Source: Massilia sp. ZL223 (lineage in GTDB: Bacteria > Pseudomonadota > Gammaproteobacteria > Burkholderiales > Burkholderiaceae_D). Taken from it: a DNA stretch of 64,000 nt. The stretch spans positions 62,001-126,000 of the forward strand of contig NZ_JAGPWD010000010.1 of NCBI RefSeq assembly GCF_018119395.1, written 5' to 3'. A program made the position numbers and the translations under genes. Shown in pieces: positions 1 through 9,549 of this stretch; within the stretch, counting starts at the first letter, position 1, and each line of letters begins with the position of its first letter. The notes under the pieces are model-generated. The model saw nothing but the letters and a program-made list of their open reading frames with translations, did not search any database and was not told the DNA's origin.

Positions 1-23
1 ATTTGATTTGCCGCAATTTTTTG

Positions 24-52
24 TTGACCGTAAATACTGGGTCTACTAGGAT
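24..52 (+). promoter_or_regulatory. Predicted sigma70 promoter for the DUF1302 gene
   Basis: TTGACC at 24-29 is followed after 17 bases by TAGGAT at 47-52. It lies about 70 bases upstream of the start codon at 122 in an AT-richer stretch. The call rests on sequence match only. Confidence 0.45.
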
Positions 53-121
53 TGTTTCGGCGAGGCATCAAATTACCCATGCCGCCCTGCCGCACGGGGC
101 CGAACAAGACGAAGGTAAGCT

Positions 122-1918
122 ATGACCCGACACGCTGCGTCTCCCCGTCCGTTTCCTTTTCGGCTGGCCAGGCTGGCCGCCTTGTTCGGCACCTTCGGCG
201 CGGTCGCCGGCGCCACCCCGGCGCTCGGCGCCGAGGTCTCCTTCAGCGGCCGGATCACCTACGGCGAAGTGCTGCGCACGCAAGCGCGCGACCCGAACCT
301 GCTCACCGGCGTGAATGCCGCCGCCGTCGGCCTGGTGGGCTATGGCAGCGGGGGCAATGCCGACGACGCCAACACCAACTATGCGCGCTGGGATGCGGCC
401 TCGCGCGCGCTCAAGGGTTTCTTCGAACTCTCGGCCAGGGAAGGGGCCTTGTCGGCCACGCTCAGGGTCAAAGCCTGGCACGACTTCGGCTTGCGCGAGG
501 ATGGGCGCCCCTGGGGCAACGTCGCCAACCGCTACGCTGCCGGCGCCCCCCTGAGCGATGCAGGCGCGCCGCGGCTGTCGCGCTTTTCCGGCGTGGCGCT
601 GCTGGACGCCTTCGTGCAGGGGAACACCCGCTGGGGCGGGGTGCCCGTGATGCTGCGGATCGGCCAGCAGTCGCTCGACTGGGGCGGACGCTCGATCACG
701 CCGGGCGGCCTGGAGGCGCTGAATCCACGCGACTTGCCGGGCCTGCGGCGCGCCGGGGCGGTGCTTGCCGAGGTCATGGTGCCGCGTCCGATGCTGTTCG
801 GCCGCATCGAGCCCACGCCGGGACTGGGCGTCGAGGCCTACTACCAGACCCGCTTCCGGCCGGCCGCGCTCGACATGTGCGGCAGCCTGTGGTCGATGAG
901 CGACTACCTGGTGGACGGCTGCGACCGGGTCATGAGCGGCCAGCCGCTGGTCAGCGACCGCGCGCGGATGCCGCTCGGCGCCTACCAGAAACGCCTGCCG
1001 ACGTCCAAGCCGGACGGCGGCGAATTCGGCGCCGGGCTGACCTGGCGCGCCGCTTCCCTCGGACTCGACCTGGGGCTCTATCATGCGCGCTACACCTCGC
1101 GCAGCGCGCTCCCGGGACTGCGGCGCAGCACCCGTGCCGGCGGACCGGCCCTGATCCCGGGCGACCCGGACGGCCGCAACATGGCGTATTTCACCGAGTA
1201 TCCGGAAGACCTGCGCATCACCGCCCTGACGCTGCTTCACAAGCGCGGCGCCACCAGCCTGCAGGGCGAACTGTCCTACCGGCCCGAGACCCCTTTCATG
1301 CTGGCGCCGGGCGACGTGGTGCCGCCATTCCTGAGCGCCACCGCGCCGTCGCTGCTGCGCGCCCGCGCCAATGCGGTGGCGCCGGGCGGCATCTTCCATG
1401 GCTACGACTTGTACGGGATGTGGCAGCTCCAGGGCGGCGTTCGGCATGAGTGGACCGCGGCGGGCCTGCCGCTGGCCGCCGCCTTCGAAGCAGTGGGCAA
1501 GCACGCCGCCGGACTGCCGGACCAGGCGCTGCTGCGCTACGGGCGCGCCGATATCTTCGGTGTCGGGCCGATCAACGGCGGCTGCACCGTCACTACCGCC
1601 AACGCAGCGCGCCAATGCAGCCTGCGCGGCTACGCGACCCGCAATGCCTGGGGCTACCGGGCGCGCCTGGACCTGCGTTCGATCGCTTTGACGCCGGAGC
1701 TGGCGGGCAGCGCGAATGCGCTGTTCGTGCACGACGTGAAGGGCTGGTCGGGCGACTTCCTGTTGAATGAAGGGCGCAGGTCGTTGTCGCTGGGGCTGCG
1801 CTTCGAGTATCGCAAGCGCTACCTGGCGGAGCTGGCGTATTCGCCGGTGTGGGGAGGCGATTACAATCCGGCGGCGGACCGGGATACCGCGTCGTTTGCG
1901 GTGGGCGTCAAGTTCTGA
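122..1918 (+). CDS. DUF1302 family outer-membrane (porin-like) protein
   Basis: A 598-residue exported protein. Residues 1-36 form a signal peptide ending in the AxA-type site ALGA. The rest has the pattern of a DUF1302 beta-barrel: alternating aromatic and polar strands, internal motifs such as RIGQQSLDWG, and a C-terminal phenylalanine (GVKF) typical of outer-membrane barrels. DUF1302 proteins in Burkholderiales and Pseudomonas often sit beside lipid or sterol uptake genes, but none is adjacent here, so the substrate is unknown. A promoter-like pair lies at 24-52. The gene converges on the minus-strand acyltransferase gene, with a terminator between them that serves the latter. Confidence 0.85.
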   Translation: MTRHAASPRPFPFRLARLAALFGTFGAVAGATPALGAEVSFSGRITYGEVLRTQARDPNLLTGVNAAAVGLVGYGSGGNADDANTNYARWDAASRALKGFFELSAREGALSATLRVKAWHDFGLREDGRPWGNVANRYAAGAPLSDAGAPRLSRFSGVALLDAFVQGNTRWGGVPVMLRIGQQSLDWGGRSITPGGLEALNPRDLPGLRRAGAVLAEVMVPRPMLFGRIEPTPGLGVEAYYQTRFRPAALDMCGSLWSMSDYLVDGCDRVMSGQPLVSDRARMPLGAYQKRLPTSKPDGGEFGAGLTWRAASLGLDLGLYHARYTSRSALPGLRRSTRAGGPALIPGDPDGRNMAYFTEYPEDLRITALTLLHKRGATSLQGELSYRPETPFMLAPGDVVPPFLSATAPSLLRARANAVAPGGIFHGYDLYGMWQLQGGVRHEWTAAGLPLAAAFEAVGKHAAGLPDQALLRYGRADIFGVGPINGGCTVTTANAARQCSLRGYATRNAWGYRARLDLRSIALTPELAGSANALFVHDVKGWSGDFLLNEGRRSLSLGLRFEYRKRYLAELAYSPVWGGDYNPAADRDTASFAVGVKF

Positions 1919-1961
1919 GGCGCTTGCCGCGCGCCAGCCTCAGGCCTTCGAAGGCCGGGCG

Positions 1962-1987
1962 AAAAAAAGCGCCGGTCGTGCCGGCGC
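1962..1987 (-). terminator. Intrinsic terminator of the acyltransferase gene
   Basis: The 7-bp arms GCGCCGG (1969-1975) and CCGGCGC (1981-1987) flank a 5-base loop. Read on the minus strand they are followed by seven T (1968 to 1962). Confidence 0.8.
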
Positions 1988-2009
1988 CCGGATGGAGGGT
2001 GCGGAAGGA

Positions 2010-2642
2010 TCAGGCGCGCTTGCGCTCCGCTTGCTGGCCGTTGTCGCGCTGCGCCAGCTTGATCGGCGCCGCATCCTGCGGGTACAGGGCCTGGCACTCG
2101 GCGTAGATGTTGCGGATCGCCGCCATGTCGCGTTCGGTGTCGCCGCTCAGTTCCAGCGTGTCCACCACGCGCAGTTCCTTCTTCTTGTAGTCGAGCGCGA
2201 CCAGCAGCGTCGGCACCCTGGCGGCCTGGGCCAGGTGGTAGAAGCCGCTCTTCCAGTGCGGACGGTAGCCGCGCGTGCCTTCGGGCGTGATCGCGACCCA
2301 GCACCACTTGGAAGCGAGCATCTGCTGCGCCAGGTGGCGGGTGGCGCCCATCGGCGCGCTGCGGTCGACCGCGATGCCGCCCCAGTAGCGCATGATGGTG
2401 CCCATCGCGCCGCGGAACAGCGAATCCTTCGCGAGCCAGCGGAACTGCAGGCCGACCGCCCACTTGCCGAGCAGGCCGATGATGAAGTCCCAGTTCGAAG
2501 TGTGCGGGTACACCACCGCGATGCCGTGCGGGCCTGGCAGGGGTTTGAAGTACACGCGCCAGCCCAGCATGGTCAGCAGGCGCAGCGCAGTGCGCTGACC
2601 CCAGGTGGGCAGGGCTGCGGGATGCAGCAGGTAATCGCTCAT
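2010..2642 (-). CDS. 1-acyl-glycerol-3-phosphate acyltransferase-like protein (PlsC family)
   Basis: 210 residues. It has the two hallmark acyltransferase motifs: H-X4-D as HTSNWD at residues 47-52 (catalytic His and Asp) and PEGTRG at residues 120-125 (phosphate binding). Family members transfer acyl chains to lysophosphatidate or related lipids at the inner membrane. This short, single-domain form is a common stand-alone PlsC homologue whose exact acceptor is often unknown. It is transcribed alone and ends at a stem and U-tract at 1962-1987. Family assignment is firm; substrate is not. Confidence 0.85.
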   Translation of the reverse strand: MSDYLLHPAALPTWGQRTALRLLTMLGWRVYFKPLPGPHGIAVVYPHTSNWDFIIGLLGKWAVGLQFRWLAKDSLFRGAMGTIMRYWGGIAVDRSAPMGATRHLAQQMLASKWCWVAITPEGTRGYRPHWKSGFYHLAQAARVPTLLVALDYKKKELRVVDTLELSGDTERDMAAIRNIYAECQALYPQDAAPIKLAQRDNGQQAERKRA

Positions 2643-2824
2643 GAACGCTCCGTCGAGGCATGACAGACTGTTAATGTAGAGCAGCAGTCATTACGCCATA
2701 GAAAATAAGCGAGGAATTCTAGCGGGCTCGAGCAAGGGGAACAAGCAAAAAAGCTGGTGCCGGGTATGAGGTGTGGTTATCATGCCGCTGTTTGATTGAC
2801 AACAAGAGCGGCAAGCTTATCAAA

Positions 2825-3172
2825 ATGGATATCACGATTTACCACAATTCCCGTTGCGGGACCTCGCGTAATACCCTGGCGGCCATCCGCGAGGCCGGCC
2901 ACGAACCCCAGGTCGTCGACTATCTGGCCACTCCACCCACGCGCGAGGCGCTGAGCCGCATGATCGCCGATGCCGGATTGAGCGTGCGCGAGGCGGTGCG
3001 CAGCAAGGAAGCGCTGTTTACGGAACTCGGCCTGGATGCGCCTGGCGTCGATGACGCTGCGCTGCTCGACGCGATGGTCGCCCACCCGATCCTGATCAAC
3101 CGTCCCTTCGTGGTGACGCCCAAGGGCGTGCGCCTGTGCCGCCCCTTCGAGCGCGTGCACGAGGTCCTGTAA
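2825..3172 (+). CDS. arsC: Arsenate reductase family protein (ArsC, thioredoxin fold)
   Basis: 115 residues. It opens with the ArsC signature YHNSRCGTSR, with the reactive cysteine at residue 11, and ends with the conserved INRP / VVTPKG / LCRP block that binds arsenate and glutathione in E. coli ArsC. It is shorter than E. coli ArsC (141) and lacks the C-terminal tail. I chose the ATG at 2825 because it gives the family N-terminus; the upstream ATG at 2771 would add 18 unrelated residues. No arsR, arsB or acr3 is nearby, so a role in arsenate resistance is not shown and a general thiol reductase role is possible. Confidence 0.85.
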   Translation: MDITIYHNSRCGTSRNTLAAIREAGHEPQVVDYLATPPTREALSRMIADAGLSVREAVRSKEALFTELGLDAPGVDDAALLDAMVAHPILINRPFVVTPKGVRLCRPFERVHEVL

Positions 3173-3306
3173 ACGGTATCGGTTCGTCCACACAGGGGCC
3201 CCGCGCGGGTCGTCCAGGCCGGCGGCGCCATGCAGTCGAGTATCCACCGCGCTGACGCATGCGTCGCGCCTTGCCCCTTCAGTTGTGTCGCTTCAGCTTC
3301 GTCTCG

Positions 3307-4533
3307 TCAGGGATCGCTGAAGGGCAGGGCGCCGATGTCCGCCTTGCGCAGCGTGCCCAAGCCGGACGCGGGGCCCGTCGCGCGCGCCGCGCCATTCTCG
3401 GATTCGGCGGAATCCGGCGCAAGTCCCTGGCCAATCGCCGGCGAGTTGGGACGCAGCCGGAAATCCGGCGTGCCGCCCTGCGGATAGTCGACGAAATGCG
3501 GCGGCGCGCTGACCGTCGCCGCATGGTGGCGGCCCGGAGCCAGCTCCCAGTCCTCCTTGTGGTTACCATGCACGAGGTTGTTGCGGAAGCTGTTGTTGGG
3601 TCCCACCGCGCCCCGTTCCAGGATGCCATGGCCATTGTCCACGACGATGTTGTTGCTCACCTCGGTGTGGTCGTTCGGCCCCTTGCCCTGGAAAAAATCG
3701 CCGGCGCCCACGACGATTCCACTGCCTGAACCTGCCACCGTGTTGGCGTGCACTGTCACGCGGCTGGCGTCGTGCCACAGGTGGATGCCGCTGCCGGCGA
3801 TGCGATAGACGATGTTGTTGCGTACGCCGGCGCTGGTGTTGACGGCGACCCCGTGGAAGCTGGCGCAGCCCGGCGGGCCGATGTCGTGCACCTGGTTGCC
3901 GGCGGCCTCGCTGTCCTTGCCCTTGTAATAGCTGTCCAGGGTGATGCCGGCGCCGCCCCTGGGCTCGCAGGGAACGTCATTGGCGATGTGGTGGATGCGG
4001 TTGTCGCGGATGCTGTCGTGCGAGCCGCCATTGTAGATGCCGGTGAGCCATTTCATGCCGCTCTGGTACTGGGACCCGTCGATCTCGAAGCCGACGATGT
4101 CGACATGGTTGCCGCGGTTATCCCAGGCCGCGCTCTGGCGCGCGTCGAGCTGGGGCACGATGCGCGCGCCCCAGCGCTCGGTGGACTGGTAGACGATGCG
4201 CGCTTCGGCGGTGCCGCTGGCCACCGTGCGCAGTCCGCCGAAGTAGATACCCGGCGCCACGTGCACCGTGGTGCCCGGCGAGGCGGCCTGGGAAGCGCGG
4301 GCCAGGGTGCGGAAGGGTTCGGTGCTGGTGCCGGGATTGCTGTCGGAGCCGCCGGGCGCGACGTAGAGGTGGGTGCGCACCAGCTCGGGCACCACGATTT
4401 CCTCGCCGGCGCCGTCGCGCAGGCGGCAGCCGCCGAGCAAGCCCATGCAAAGGATGGCGAACAGGAGCCAGCAAGGCAGGCGCCACGGCGCAAGCGGCCG
4501 GGGACGCAGATCGGGTCGCGGGCAATGCAGCAT
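3307..4533 (-). CDS. Right-handed beta-helix repeat lipoprotein (pectate-lyase-like fold)
   Basis: 408 residues from the ATG at 4533, which follows GAGGAGAGG closely; an ATG at 4581 is in frame but lacks such a site. A hydrophobic segment ends in the lipobox LLGGC, so it is probably a lipoprotein. The mature part begins YVAPGGSDSNPGT, the usual opening of DUF1565/beta-helix proteins. It continues with many short Asn/Gly-rich turns (RDNRIHH, VSNNIVVDNGHG, FRNNLVHGN) of parallel beta-helix rungs. Such proteins bind or cleave polysaccharides. No catalytic set is obvious, so the substrate is unknown. It converges with arsC. Confidence 0.8.
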   Translation of the reverse strand: MLHCPRPDLRPRPLAPWRLPCWLLFAILCMGLLGGCRLRDGAGEEIVVPELVRTHLYVAPGGSDSNPGTSTEPFRTLARASQAASPGTTVHVAPGIYFGGLRTVASGTAEARIVYQSTERWGARIVPQLDARQSAAWDNRGNHVDIVGFEIDGSQYQSGMKWLTGIYNGGSHDSIRDNRIHHIANDVPCEPRGGAGITLDSYYKGKDSEAAGNQVHDIGPPGCASFHGVAVNTSAGVRNNIVYRIAGSGIHLWHDASRVTVHANTVAGSGSGIVVGAGDFFQGKGPNDHTEVSNNIVVDNGHGILERGAVGPNNSFRNNLVHGNHKEDWELAPGRHHAATVSAPPHFVDYPQGGTPDFRLRPNSPAIGQGLAPDSAESENGAARATGPASGLGTLRKADIGALPFSDP

Positions 4534-4656
4534 CCTCTCCTCGCACGGGTAGCAGTGACAAGGGACAGTCTGAACCTGCACACGCGTGCGGGACTACGGT
4601 TTGCTCAACGTGCTCTTTGAGGGCGTGCAATGCGCTCTTGCCGCCGCTGCTTCAGC

Positions 4657-5100
4657 TCATGCCGTCCCGGCGGCAAGCACGGCCGGCATGTAGACGTCCA
4701 GGAATTCGGCCGGCATGCGGCGCGGACGGCCGCTGGCGATCTCGATGCAGACCAGGTCCCAGCGCCCGCGCAGCACGGTGGCGCCGTCGCGCTCGCGCAC
4801 CAGCTGGAAGCGGCGTTCCATGCTCAGCTTGCCGTCGCCGCCCACCAGCCAGGTGGCCAGCAGCAGCGCATCGTCCAGCAGGGTAGGCAGCAGGTAATCA
4901 TATTCGCCGCGCCGGATCGCCATGGCGCGGTCCAGGCGCCGGTAGTCGTCGAGCGACAGGCCGAGCTGTTCCGAATGGGCCCAGCCGGCCTGCTCGCACC
5001 AGCGCACGTACACGGCGTTGTTGGTGTGGTTCAGGCCGTCGATGTCGGCGGCGCGCGGCACGACCGGCAGGATGAAGGGGTGCGGGTAGTCCCAGTCCAA
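4657..5100 (-). CDS. Acyl-CoA thioesterase, 4-hydroxybenzoyl-CoA thioesterase type (hotdog fold)
   Basis: 147 residues. The N-terminal motif DIDGLNHTNNAVYVRW matches the hotdog thioesterase signature (Asp, then HxNN, then Tyr) that holds the acyl-CoA thioester. Length and layout fit YbgC/FadM-like enzymes. It lies 96 bases downstream of the EEP-family gene on the same strand and may share its transcript. Substrate chain length cannot be read from the sequence. Confidence 0.8.
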   Translation of the reverse strand: MDWDYPHPFILPVVPRAADIDGLNHTNNAVYVRWCEQAGWAHSEQLGLSLDDYRRLDRAMAIRRGEYDYLLPTLLDDALLLATWLVGGDGKLSMERRFQLVRERDGATVLRGRWDLVCIEIASGRPRRMPAEFLDVYMPAVLAAGTA

Positions 5101-5196
5101 AGCGTTTCCTCGTCAAGCTGGGCGCGGCGCGGGTCCGCGCGTTGCCGGTCCAGGCCGGGACCGGTCCGCTATTGTAAGGGCCGCGCGGCGAACGCG

Positions 5197-6051
5197 TCAG
5201 GCAGCGTTCCAATCGAGCTCGACCAGCACCGCCTGGTGGTCGGAACCCTGCTCGCTGGCGTCGATGCGCATGCGCCGCACCTTGCCCGCCAGGTCGGCGC
5301 TGGCGAACACGTAGTCGAAGGTGAAGGGCGGCGCGGCGTCCGGGCGCAGGTCGTGCAGGCCGACCGTCGGTGCATGGCGGCGGCCGGGCTGGGCCAGGTG
5401 CCAGCAGTCGCGCCAGGGCGGGGTGTCGTCGTCGAAGGGCGCCAGCAGGCGCTGGTGCTCGAGGGAGCCGGGCAGCATGTTGAAGTCGCCCGCCAGCAGC
5501 GCGGGACCGGCGCGCGGCACGGCGGCGAAGGGCCCGTCGCCCGACGCCCGCCCCACGCGCGCATGCAGCCAGGCTTCGCGCTGCAGTTCGCGCAGGCGTT
5601 CGACCTGGGCCAGGCGCTGGGTGCAGGAAAAATATTCGAGATGCGCGCTCACGACGCGCAGCAGGCCGCCGGGAGCGGCCACCGTGACTTCGAGCGCGGT
5701 GCGCGGCATGCTCGGCACGCCGGGATCGGGCGGCCAGGGCAGGGTGTGGCGGAAGCTTTCCAGTATCGGGTGGCGCGACAGGATCATGCAGCCGGTGCGG
5801 AGGCGCGGCGCGTCCGGGGCGCCGGGCCCGGCCGTGTCGCAGGCGTAGGCCGCGGCCGCCGCGTGGCCGGGCAGGCGGGCGCGCAGCGCAGCGAACTGGT
5901 CTTCTCCGTCGCCGTAGCCGGAGAATACTTCTTGCAAACAAATTACGTCGTGCCGGGCGAATCGCTCGAGGCATGCGACGATGCGGTCGAGATCAATGTT
6001 CCCTTCCGGGTTGCGGCCCGACTGGATATTCCAGGTGATGAGCTTGAACAT
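5197..6051 (-). CDS. Endonuclease/exonuclease/phosphatase (EEP) family hydrolase
   Basis: 284 residues with the EEP metal-site motifs in order: LITWNIQSG at the N-terminus (Asn), ICLQEVF (metal-binding Glu), LLAGDFNMLPGS (Asp/Asn) and SDHQAVLVEL at the C-terminus (catalytic Asp-His). No signal peptide is seen, so it is cytoplasmic. The family covers AP endonucleases, sphingomyelinases and inositol phosphatases; nothing here separates these. A thioesterase gene follows on the same strand. Confidence 0.85.
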   Translation of the reverse strand: MFKLITWNIQSGRNPEGNIDLDRIVACLERFARHDVICLQEVFSGYGDGEDQFAALRARLPGHAAAAAYACDTAGPGAPDAPRLRTGCMILSRHPILESFRHTLPWPPDPGVPSMPRTALEVTVAAPGGLLRVVSAHLEYFSCTQRLAQVERLRELQREAWLHARVGRASGDGPFAAVPRAGPALLAGDFNMLPGSLEHQRLLAPFDDDTPPWRDCWHLAQPGRRHAPTVGLHDLRPDAAPPFTFDYVFASADLAGKVRRMRIDASEQGSDHQAVLVELDWNAA

Positions 6052-6153
6052 GGGCGTCCTTTCAGATGGCCCATCAGGCTAGCGCGCCGCGCAGGCGCGG
6101 GGCCTGATGCAGCTCAGGCCCGCAGCCCGGCCCGGAGCTGGCCGCAAGCGCGG

Positions 6154-6885
6154 CTAGTCGCGCTTGAACTGGGCGTACTTGGGGCAGGGGATCAGTCCCG
6201 CCGATCCTTCGCCGCCGCCGGTGTCGAACTGCACGGCCCCGCCGCGGTCACGCACGTAGTCGAGAGCGCTGGGTGTCGGACGCACGCTGCCGCCGGTACG
6301 GCAATAGACCTTGCTGCCGCGACGGAAACGGTAGATGGTGACGCCATCCGGCGTGGTGTAGGACTCACTGGCCAGAGTTCGCGAGCTGTCCTTGTGCGCC
6401 GATTCGAGACGTTCAGCGAAGCGCTGCCAGCGCGAGTCCGTGGGCGCCAGCGGCGCCGGCTTGCCGCCGCGCAGTTCGTGGTCGGCCGGACCGGCCTGGC
6501 GGTGCGCCTGCGCAGCCGCGCCGTCGGCGGGCGGCTGGGCATCCCTGCGTTCGGCGAGCGGGTCGTCGTAGGGTTCGGGAAAACTGCTTGCGGGCGGCTG
6601 CTGGATGGGAATGGATTGGGCGGGCGCATCGTCCCGCGCCGGCGCCGATCGCGGCGCAGCCGCTCGCGTGTCAGGGGCGCGCGCCGGCACTGGGCGGGGA
6701 GTCGCCGGCTGCGGCGGACGCAGCACCTGCACCAGGGTCAGCACGCGCTCGAAGGAATTGTCGGCCTCCAGCCGGGGCTTGGCGCCCGTGAGCCAGAGCC
6801 AGGCCAGCAGCAGGTGCGCGCCGAGCGTGACCGCAAGCGGCCAGCCGGGCGCGCGCCGTGGCATCAAGCCTTCGTGCGCGCGCAT
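6154..6885 (-). CDS. Membrane-anchored protein of unknown function with TonB-like N-terminus
   Basis: 243 residues. After a basic start there is one transmembrane segment (WPLAVTLGAHLLLAWLWLTG) followed by a Pro/Ala-rich periplasmic linker, a layout like TonB or TolA. The C-terminal 90 residues form a small domain with two cysteines (VYCRTGG and IPCPKY) that could form a disulfide. The usual TonB C-terminal motif is absent. The gene starts 6 bases after the stop of the aminopeptidase gene, so the two are probably co-transcribed. I do not recognise a characterised homologue. Confidence 0.7.
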   Translation of the reverse strand: MRAHEGLMPRRAPGWPLAVTLGAHLLLAWLWLTGAKPRLEADNSFERVLTLVQVLRPPQPATPRPVPARAPDTRAAAPRSAPARDDAPAQSIPIQQPPASSFPEPYDDPLAERRDAQPPADGAAAQAHRQAGPADHELRGGKPAPLAPTDSRWQRFAERLESAHKDSSRTLASESYTTPDGVTIYRFRRGSKVYCRTGGSVRPTPSALDYVRDRGGAVQFDTGGGEGSAGLIPCPKYAQFKRD

Positions 6886-6891
6886 GCCGCC

Positions 6892-9549
6892 TTAGGACTT
6901 GGGCGCGGTCATCGCCTTCTTGATGGCGACGCAGCGCTGGTCTTCCTGCAGCGTGTCGAGCAGCGAGCGGCGGGTGAAGGCCGACAGGTCCTTCATCTGG
7001 TTCGCCGCGCGCTGCAGGCGCTGCACGCTCTCCGGAGTGCAGCTGGCCGGGATCATGCTGGTCGCGTAGGAACGCATGAAGACCGGGCCGGCCGCCTTGT
7101 CCAGCGCCGGCAGGCTCGCCAGGCGCTTGGCGGCGGTCTGCTCGCTCAGCTTGCCCTGTTCCGCCGGGTAGATGGTGTGCATGGCGGTGCGCACGCGCGA
7201 GAACGGCAGCTTGGTCTTCAGGTCCTCGATCGTGGCCAGCCACTCGGCCTTGGACCTGGCGTCCGGACGGCTGGCGGCCGCCGCCACGGCGGCGCCCTGG
7301 CCGGTGTCGGACTTGTCGCGCGCCTGCTCGGCTTCCACCAGCGCGCCGGCGCCCTGGTAGTTGTAGCGGTTCAGGCGGCCGATGATGGCCCAGCGCTGGT
7401 CCTGGTTGATCTGCAGGCCCTCGGCGGCGGTCTTGCCGTCCAGGAGACCGGCCAGGCGCGCCAGCGCCCCGTCGCTGCTGGCCACGCCCAGGTAGGTGCT
7501 GAACCAGCGGCGCTGGAAGTTGTCGTTGCCCTTGTGGGCGACGACGCCGTTCCAGGCCATGTCTTCCAGCGCCTTGGTGGTCTGCTTCGCGTAGGCGTTA
7601 TTCAGGTTCATGGCGTCGAGGTAGTGCTTCGACTGGACGATCTTGCCCACCATGTCGCCGAGCAGGGTGTAGTCCTGCTCTTGCGGCGCGTTGTTCAGGG
7701 CCACCTTGATGAATTCGTTCAGCGGCAGCCTGGCGTCGCGCACGCCGTCCCACAGGCTTTGCCACAGCATGGCGCGCAGCAGCGGATCGTCGACCTTGGC
7801 CAGGCTGGATCGCGCGGTCTCGAAGGAGCGCTTGTCCAGCTGGACCTTGGCGAAGCCCCAGTCCTGGTAGTTCGGGTAAACCAGGTCCGGGCAGGCGGCG
7901 CCGTTCAGGGCCGGCACGGCGGTGCGGGCGCCCTTGTAGGTGACCGGTTCGTTCTTGACCAGCGAGAGCTTGCCGCCGTCCAGCTTGAAGGTGGCGACCT
8001 GCACGCGCTGCTCGCGCAGGGTCGGCAGCTCCTTGCTCGGCGCGCTCTGGCCCAGGGCGAAGCTGGCGATCTTGCCGCCGGTGCAGGCGTACGAGGCTTC
8101 GATGGTGTTCACGCCCGGCTGGTACAACCATTCCCTGGTCCAGCCGCTCAGGTCGCGGCCGGCGGCCTCGCCCAGGCTGCCGATGAAGTCCTGCAGGGTC
8201 GCGTTGCGCCACTGGTACTTGACCAGGTAGTTGTGCACGCCCTTGCGGAAGGTCTCTTCGCCCAGCAGGTGGCGCAGCTGCTTCAGGGTCGAGGCGCCCT
8301 TCGAATAGGTGATCGCGTCGATGTTGTCGAAGGCGTTGGCCGAGGACGGCACCGGCACTTCGATCGGGTGGGTGGTGACCTTCTGGTCCTGCACGTAGGC
8401 GGCCTGCTTGCCGCCCTGGTAGAAGGCCTGCCAGGCGTCCTTGAACTCGGTGGCTTCGGCGGTGGCCAGGGTGCCCATGAAGGAGGCGAAGCTCTCGTTC
8501 AGCCACAGGCCGTTCCACCACTTCATGGTGACCAGGTCGCCGAACCACTGGTGGGCCATCTCGTGCATGATCACCGCGGCCAGGCGCTGCTTCTGCTCGG
8601 CCGTCATGGCGGCCTTGTACATGAAGCCCGCTTCGGCGAAGGTGATCGCGCCGGCGTTTTCCATGGCGCCGTACAGGAAGTCCGGCACCAGCAGCTGGTC
8701 GTATTTTTCGAACTGGTAGGGGATGCCGAAGTACTCGTCGAAGAAGTCCAGGCCGGCCTTGGTGTAGCGGAACCAGTCTTGCGGGGTCACCTGCGAGGCC
8801 ACCGACTGGCGCGCGAACAGGCGCATCGGGTAGCGGGCGCTGTTGTCTTCCCAGACCTTGTAGGGGCCGGCGTGCAGCGAGAAGTTATACGGGCTGAGCT
8901 TCTTGGTGGTCTTGAAGGTCCAGCGCTTGCCGGCGCCCGCATCGGCGACGGCGGTCTCGCGCGTGGTGGTGACCACGGTCCAGTCGCTCGGGGCGGTCAC
9001 GGTGACGCTGTAGGTGGCCTTCAGGTCTGGCTGGTCGAACACCGCGAACATCTGGTGCGCGGCGGCCGGCTCGAAGTGCGAGTAGGTGTAGACACGGCCA
9101 TCGACCGGGTCGACCATGCGGTGCAGGCCTTCGCCGTTGGTGCTGTGCAGGCGCTCGTAGGCGACGGTGACGGTGTTGCGGCCCTGGACCAGGTCCTGCG
9201 GCTCGATGGTGATGAACCAGTTGTTGTAGCGCGCCTGGACCGGCTTGCCGTTCACGGTGACCGACTTGACGGTGGCCTTGTCCAGGTCGAGGGTCAGGGC
9301 CGAACCGGTATCCTTCAGGTCGAAGGTGGCGGTGGTGGTGCCGGCGAAGCTTTCCTTGCCGGTCAGCGTGAAGTCCAGCACGTAGTCGACATTCGACACG
9401 CGCGCCGAGCGGGCGGCGGCGTCTTCCTGCGACAGGTAGGCGTTTTCGGCGCGGGTGGCGGCGGGGGCGGCGGACGCGGAAGCGGCGGCGCCGAAGACGA
9501 AGGCGGATGCGATGGCCAGGGCCATCACCCGACGTGCTGGAAAGTTCAC
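6892..9549 (-). CDS. Exported M1 family aminopeptidase
   Basis: 885 residues from the GTG at 9549, which follows GAGAGGAG by five bases; an in-frame ATG at 9630 lacks a ribosome site and would bury the signal peptide. A signal peptide ends near ASASA. Catalytic features are complete: exopeptidase motif GAMEN at residues 294-298, zinc motif HEMAH at 329-333 and the third ligand Glu352 in NESF, with the M1 spacing HEXXH-X18-E. The C-terminal half is the helical ERAP1-like domain. It removes N-terminal residues from peptides, probably in the periplasm. The divergent gene at 9771 also encodes an exported HEXXH protein. Confidence 0.93.
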   Translation of the reverse strand: MNFPARRVMALAIASAFVFGAAASASAAPAATRAENAYLSQEDAAARSARVSNVDYVLDFTLTGKESFAGTTTATFDLKDTGSALTLDLDKATVKSVTVNGKPVQARYNNWFITIEPQDLVQGRNTVTVAYERLHSTNGEGLHRMVDPVDGRVYTYSHFEPAAAHQMFAVFDQPDLKATYSVTVTAPSDWTVVTTTRETAVADAGAGKRWTFKTTKKLSPYNFSLHAGPYKVWEDNSARYPMRLFARQSVASQVTPQDWFRYTKAGLDFFDEYFGIPYQFEKYDQLLVPDFLYGAMENAGAITFAEAGFMYKAAMTAEQKQRLAAVIMHEMAHQWFGDLVTMKWWNGLWLNESFASFMGTLATAEATEFKDAWQAFYQGGKQAAYVQDQKVTTHPIEVPVPSSANAFDNIDAITYSKGASTLKQLRHLLGEETFRKGVHNYLVKYQWRNATLQDFIGSLGEAAGRDLSGWTREWLYQPGVNTIEASYACTGGKIASFALGQSAPSKELPTLREQRVQVATFKLDGGKLSLVKNEPVTYKGARTAVPALNGAACPDLVYPNYQDWGFAKVQLDKRSFETARSSLAKVDDPLLRAMLWQSLWDGVRDARLPLNEFIKVALNNAPQEQDYTLLGDMVGKIVQSKHYLDAMNLNNAYAKQTTKALEDMAWNGVVAHKGNDNFQRRWFSTYLGVASSDGALARLAGLLDGKTAAEGLQINQDQRWAIIGRLNRYNYQGAGALVEAEQARDKSDTGQGAAVAAAASRPDARSKAEWLATIEDLKTKLPFSRVRTAMHTIYPAEQGKLSEQTAAKRLASLPALDKAAGPVFMRSYATSMIPASCTPESVQRLQRAANQMKDLSAFTRRSLLDTLQEDQRCVAIKKAMTAPKS

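Noticed and set aside
2825..3172. An arsenic-resistance operon
   Set aside because: Only an ArsC-type gene is present; no arsenite pump or linked regulator is adjacent. The ArsR at 11863 pairs with an OYE gene.
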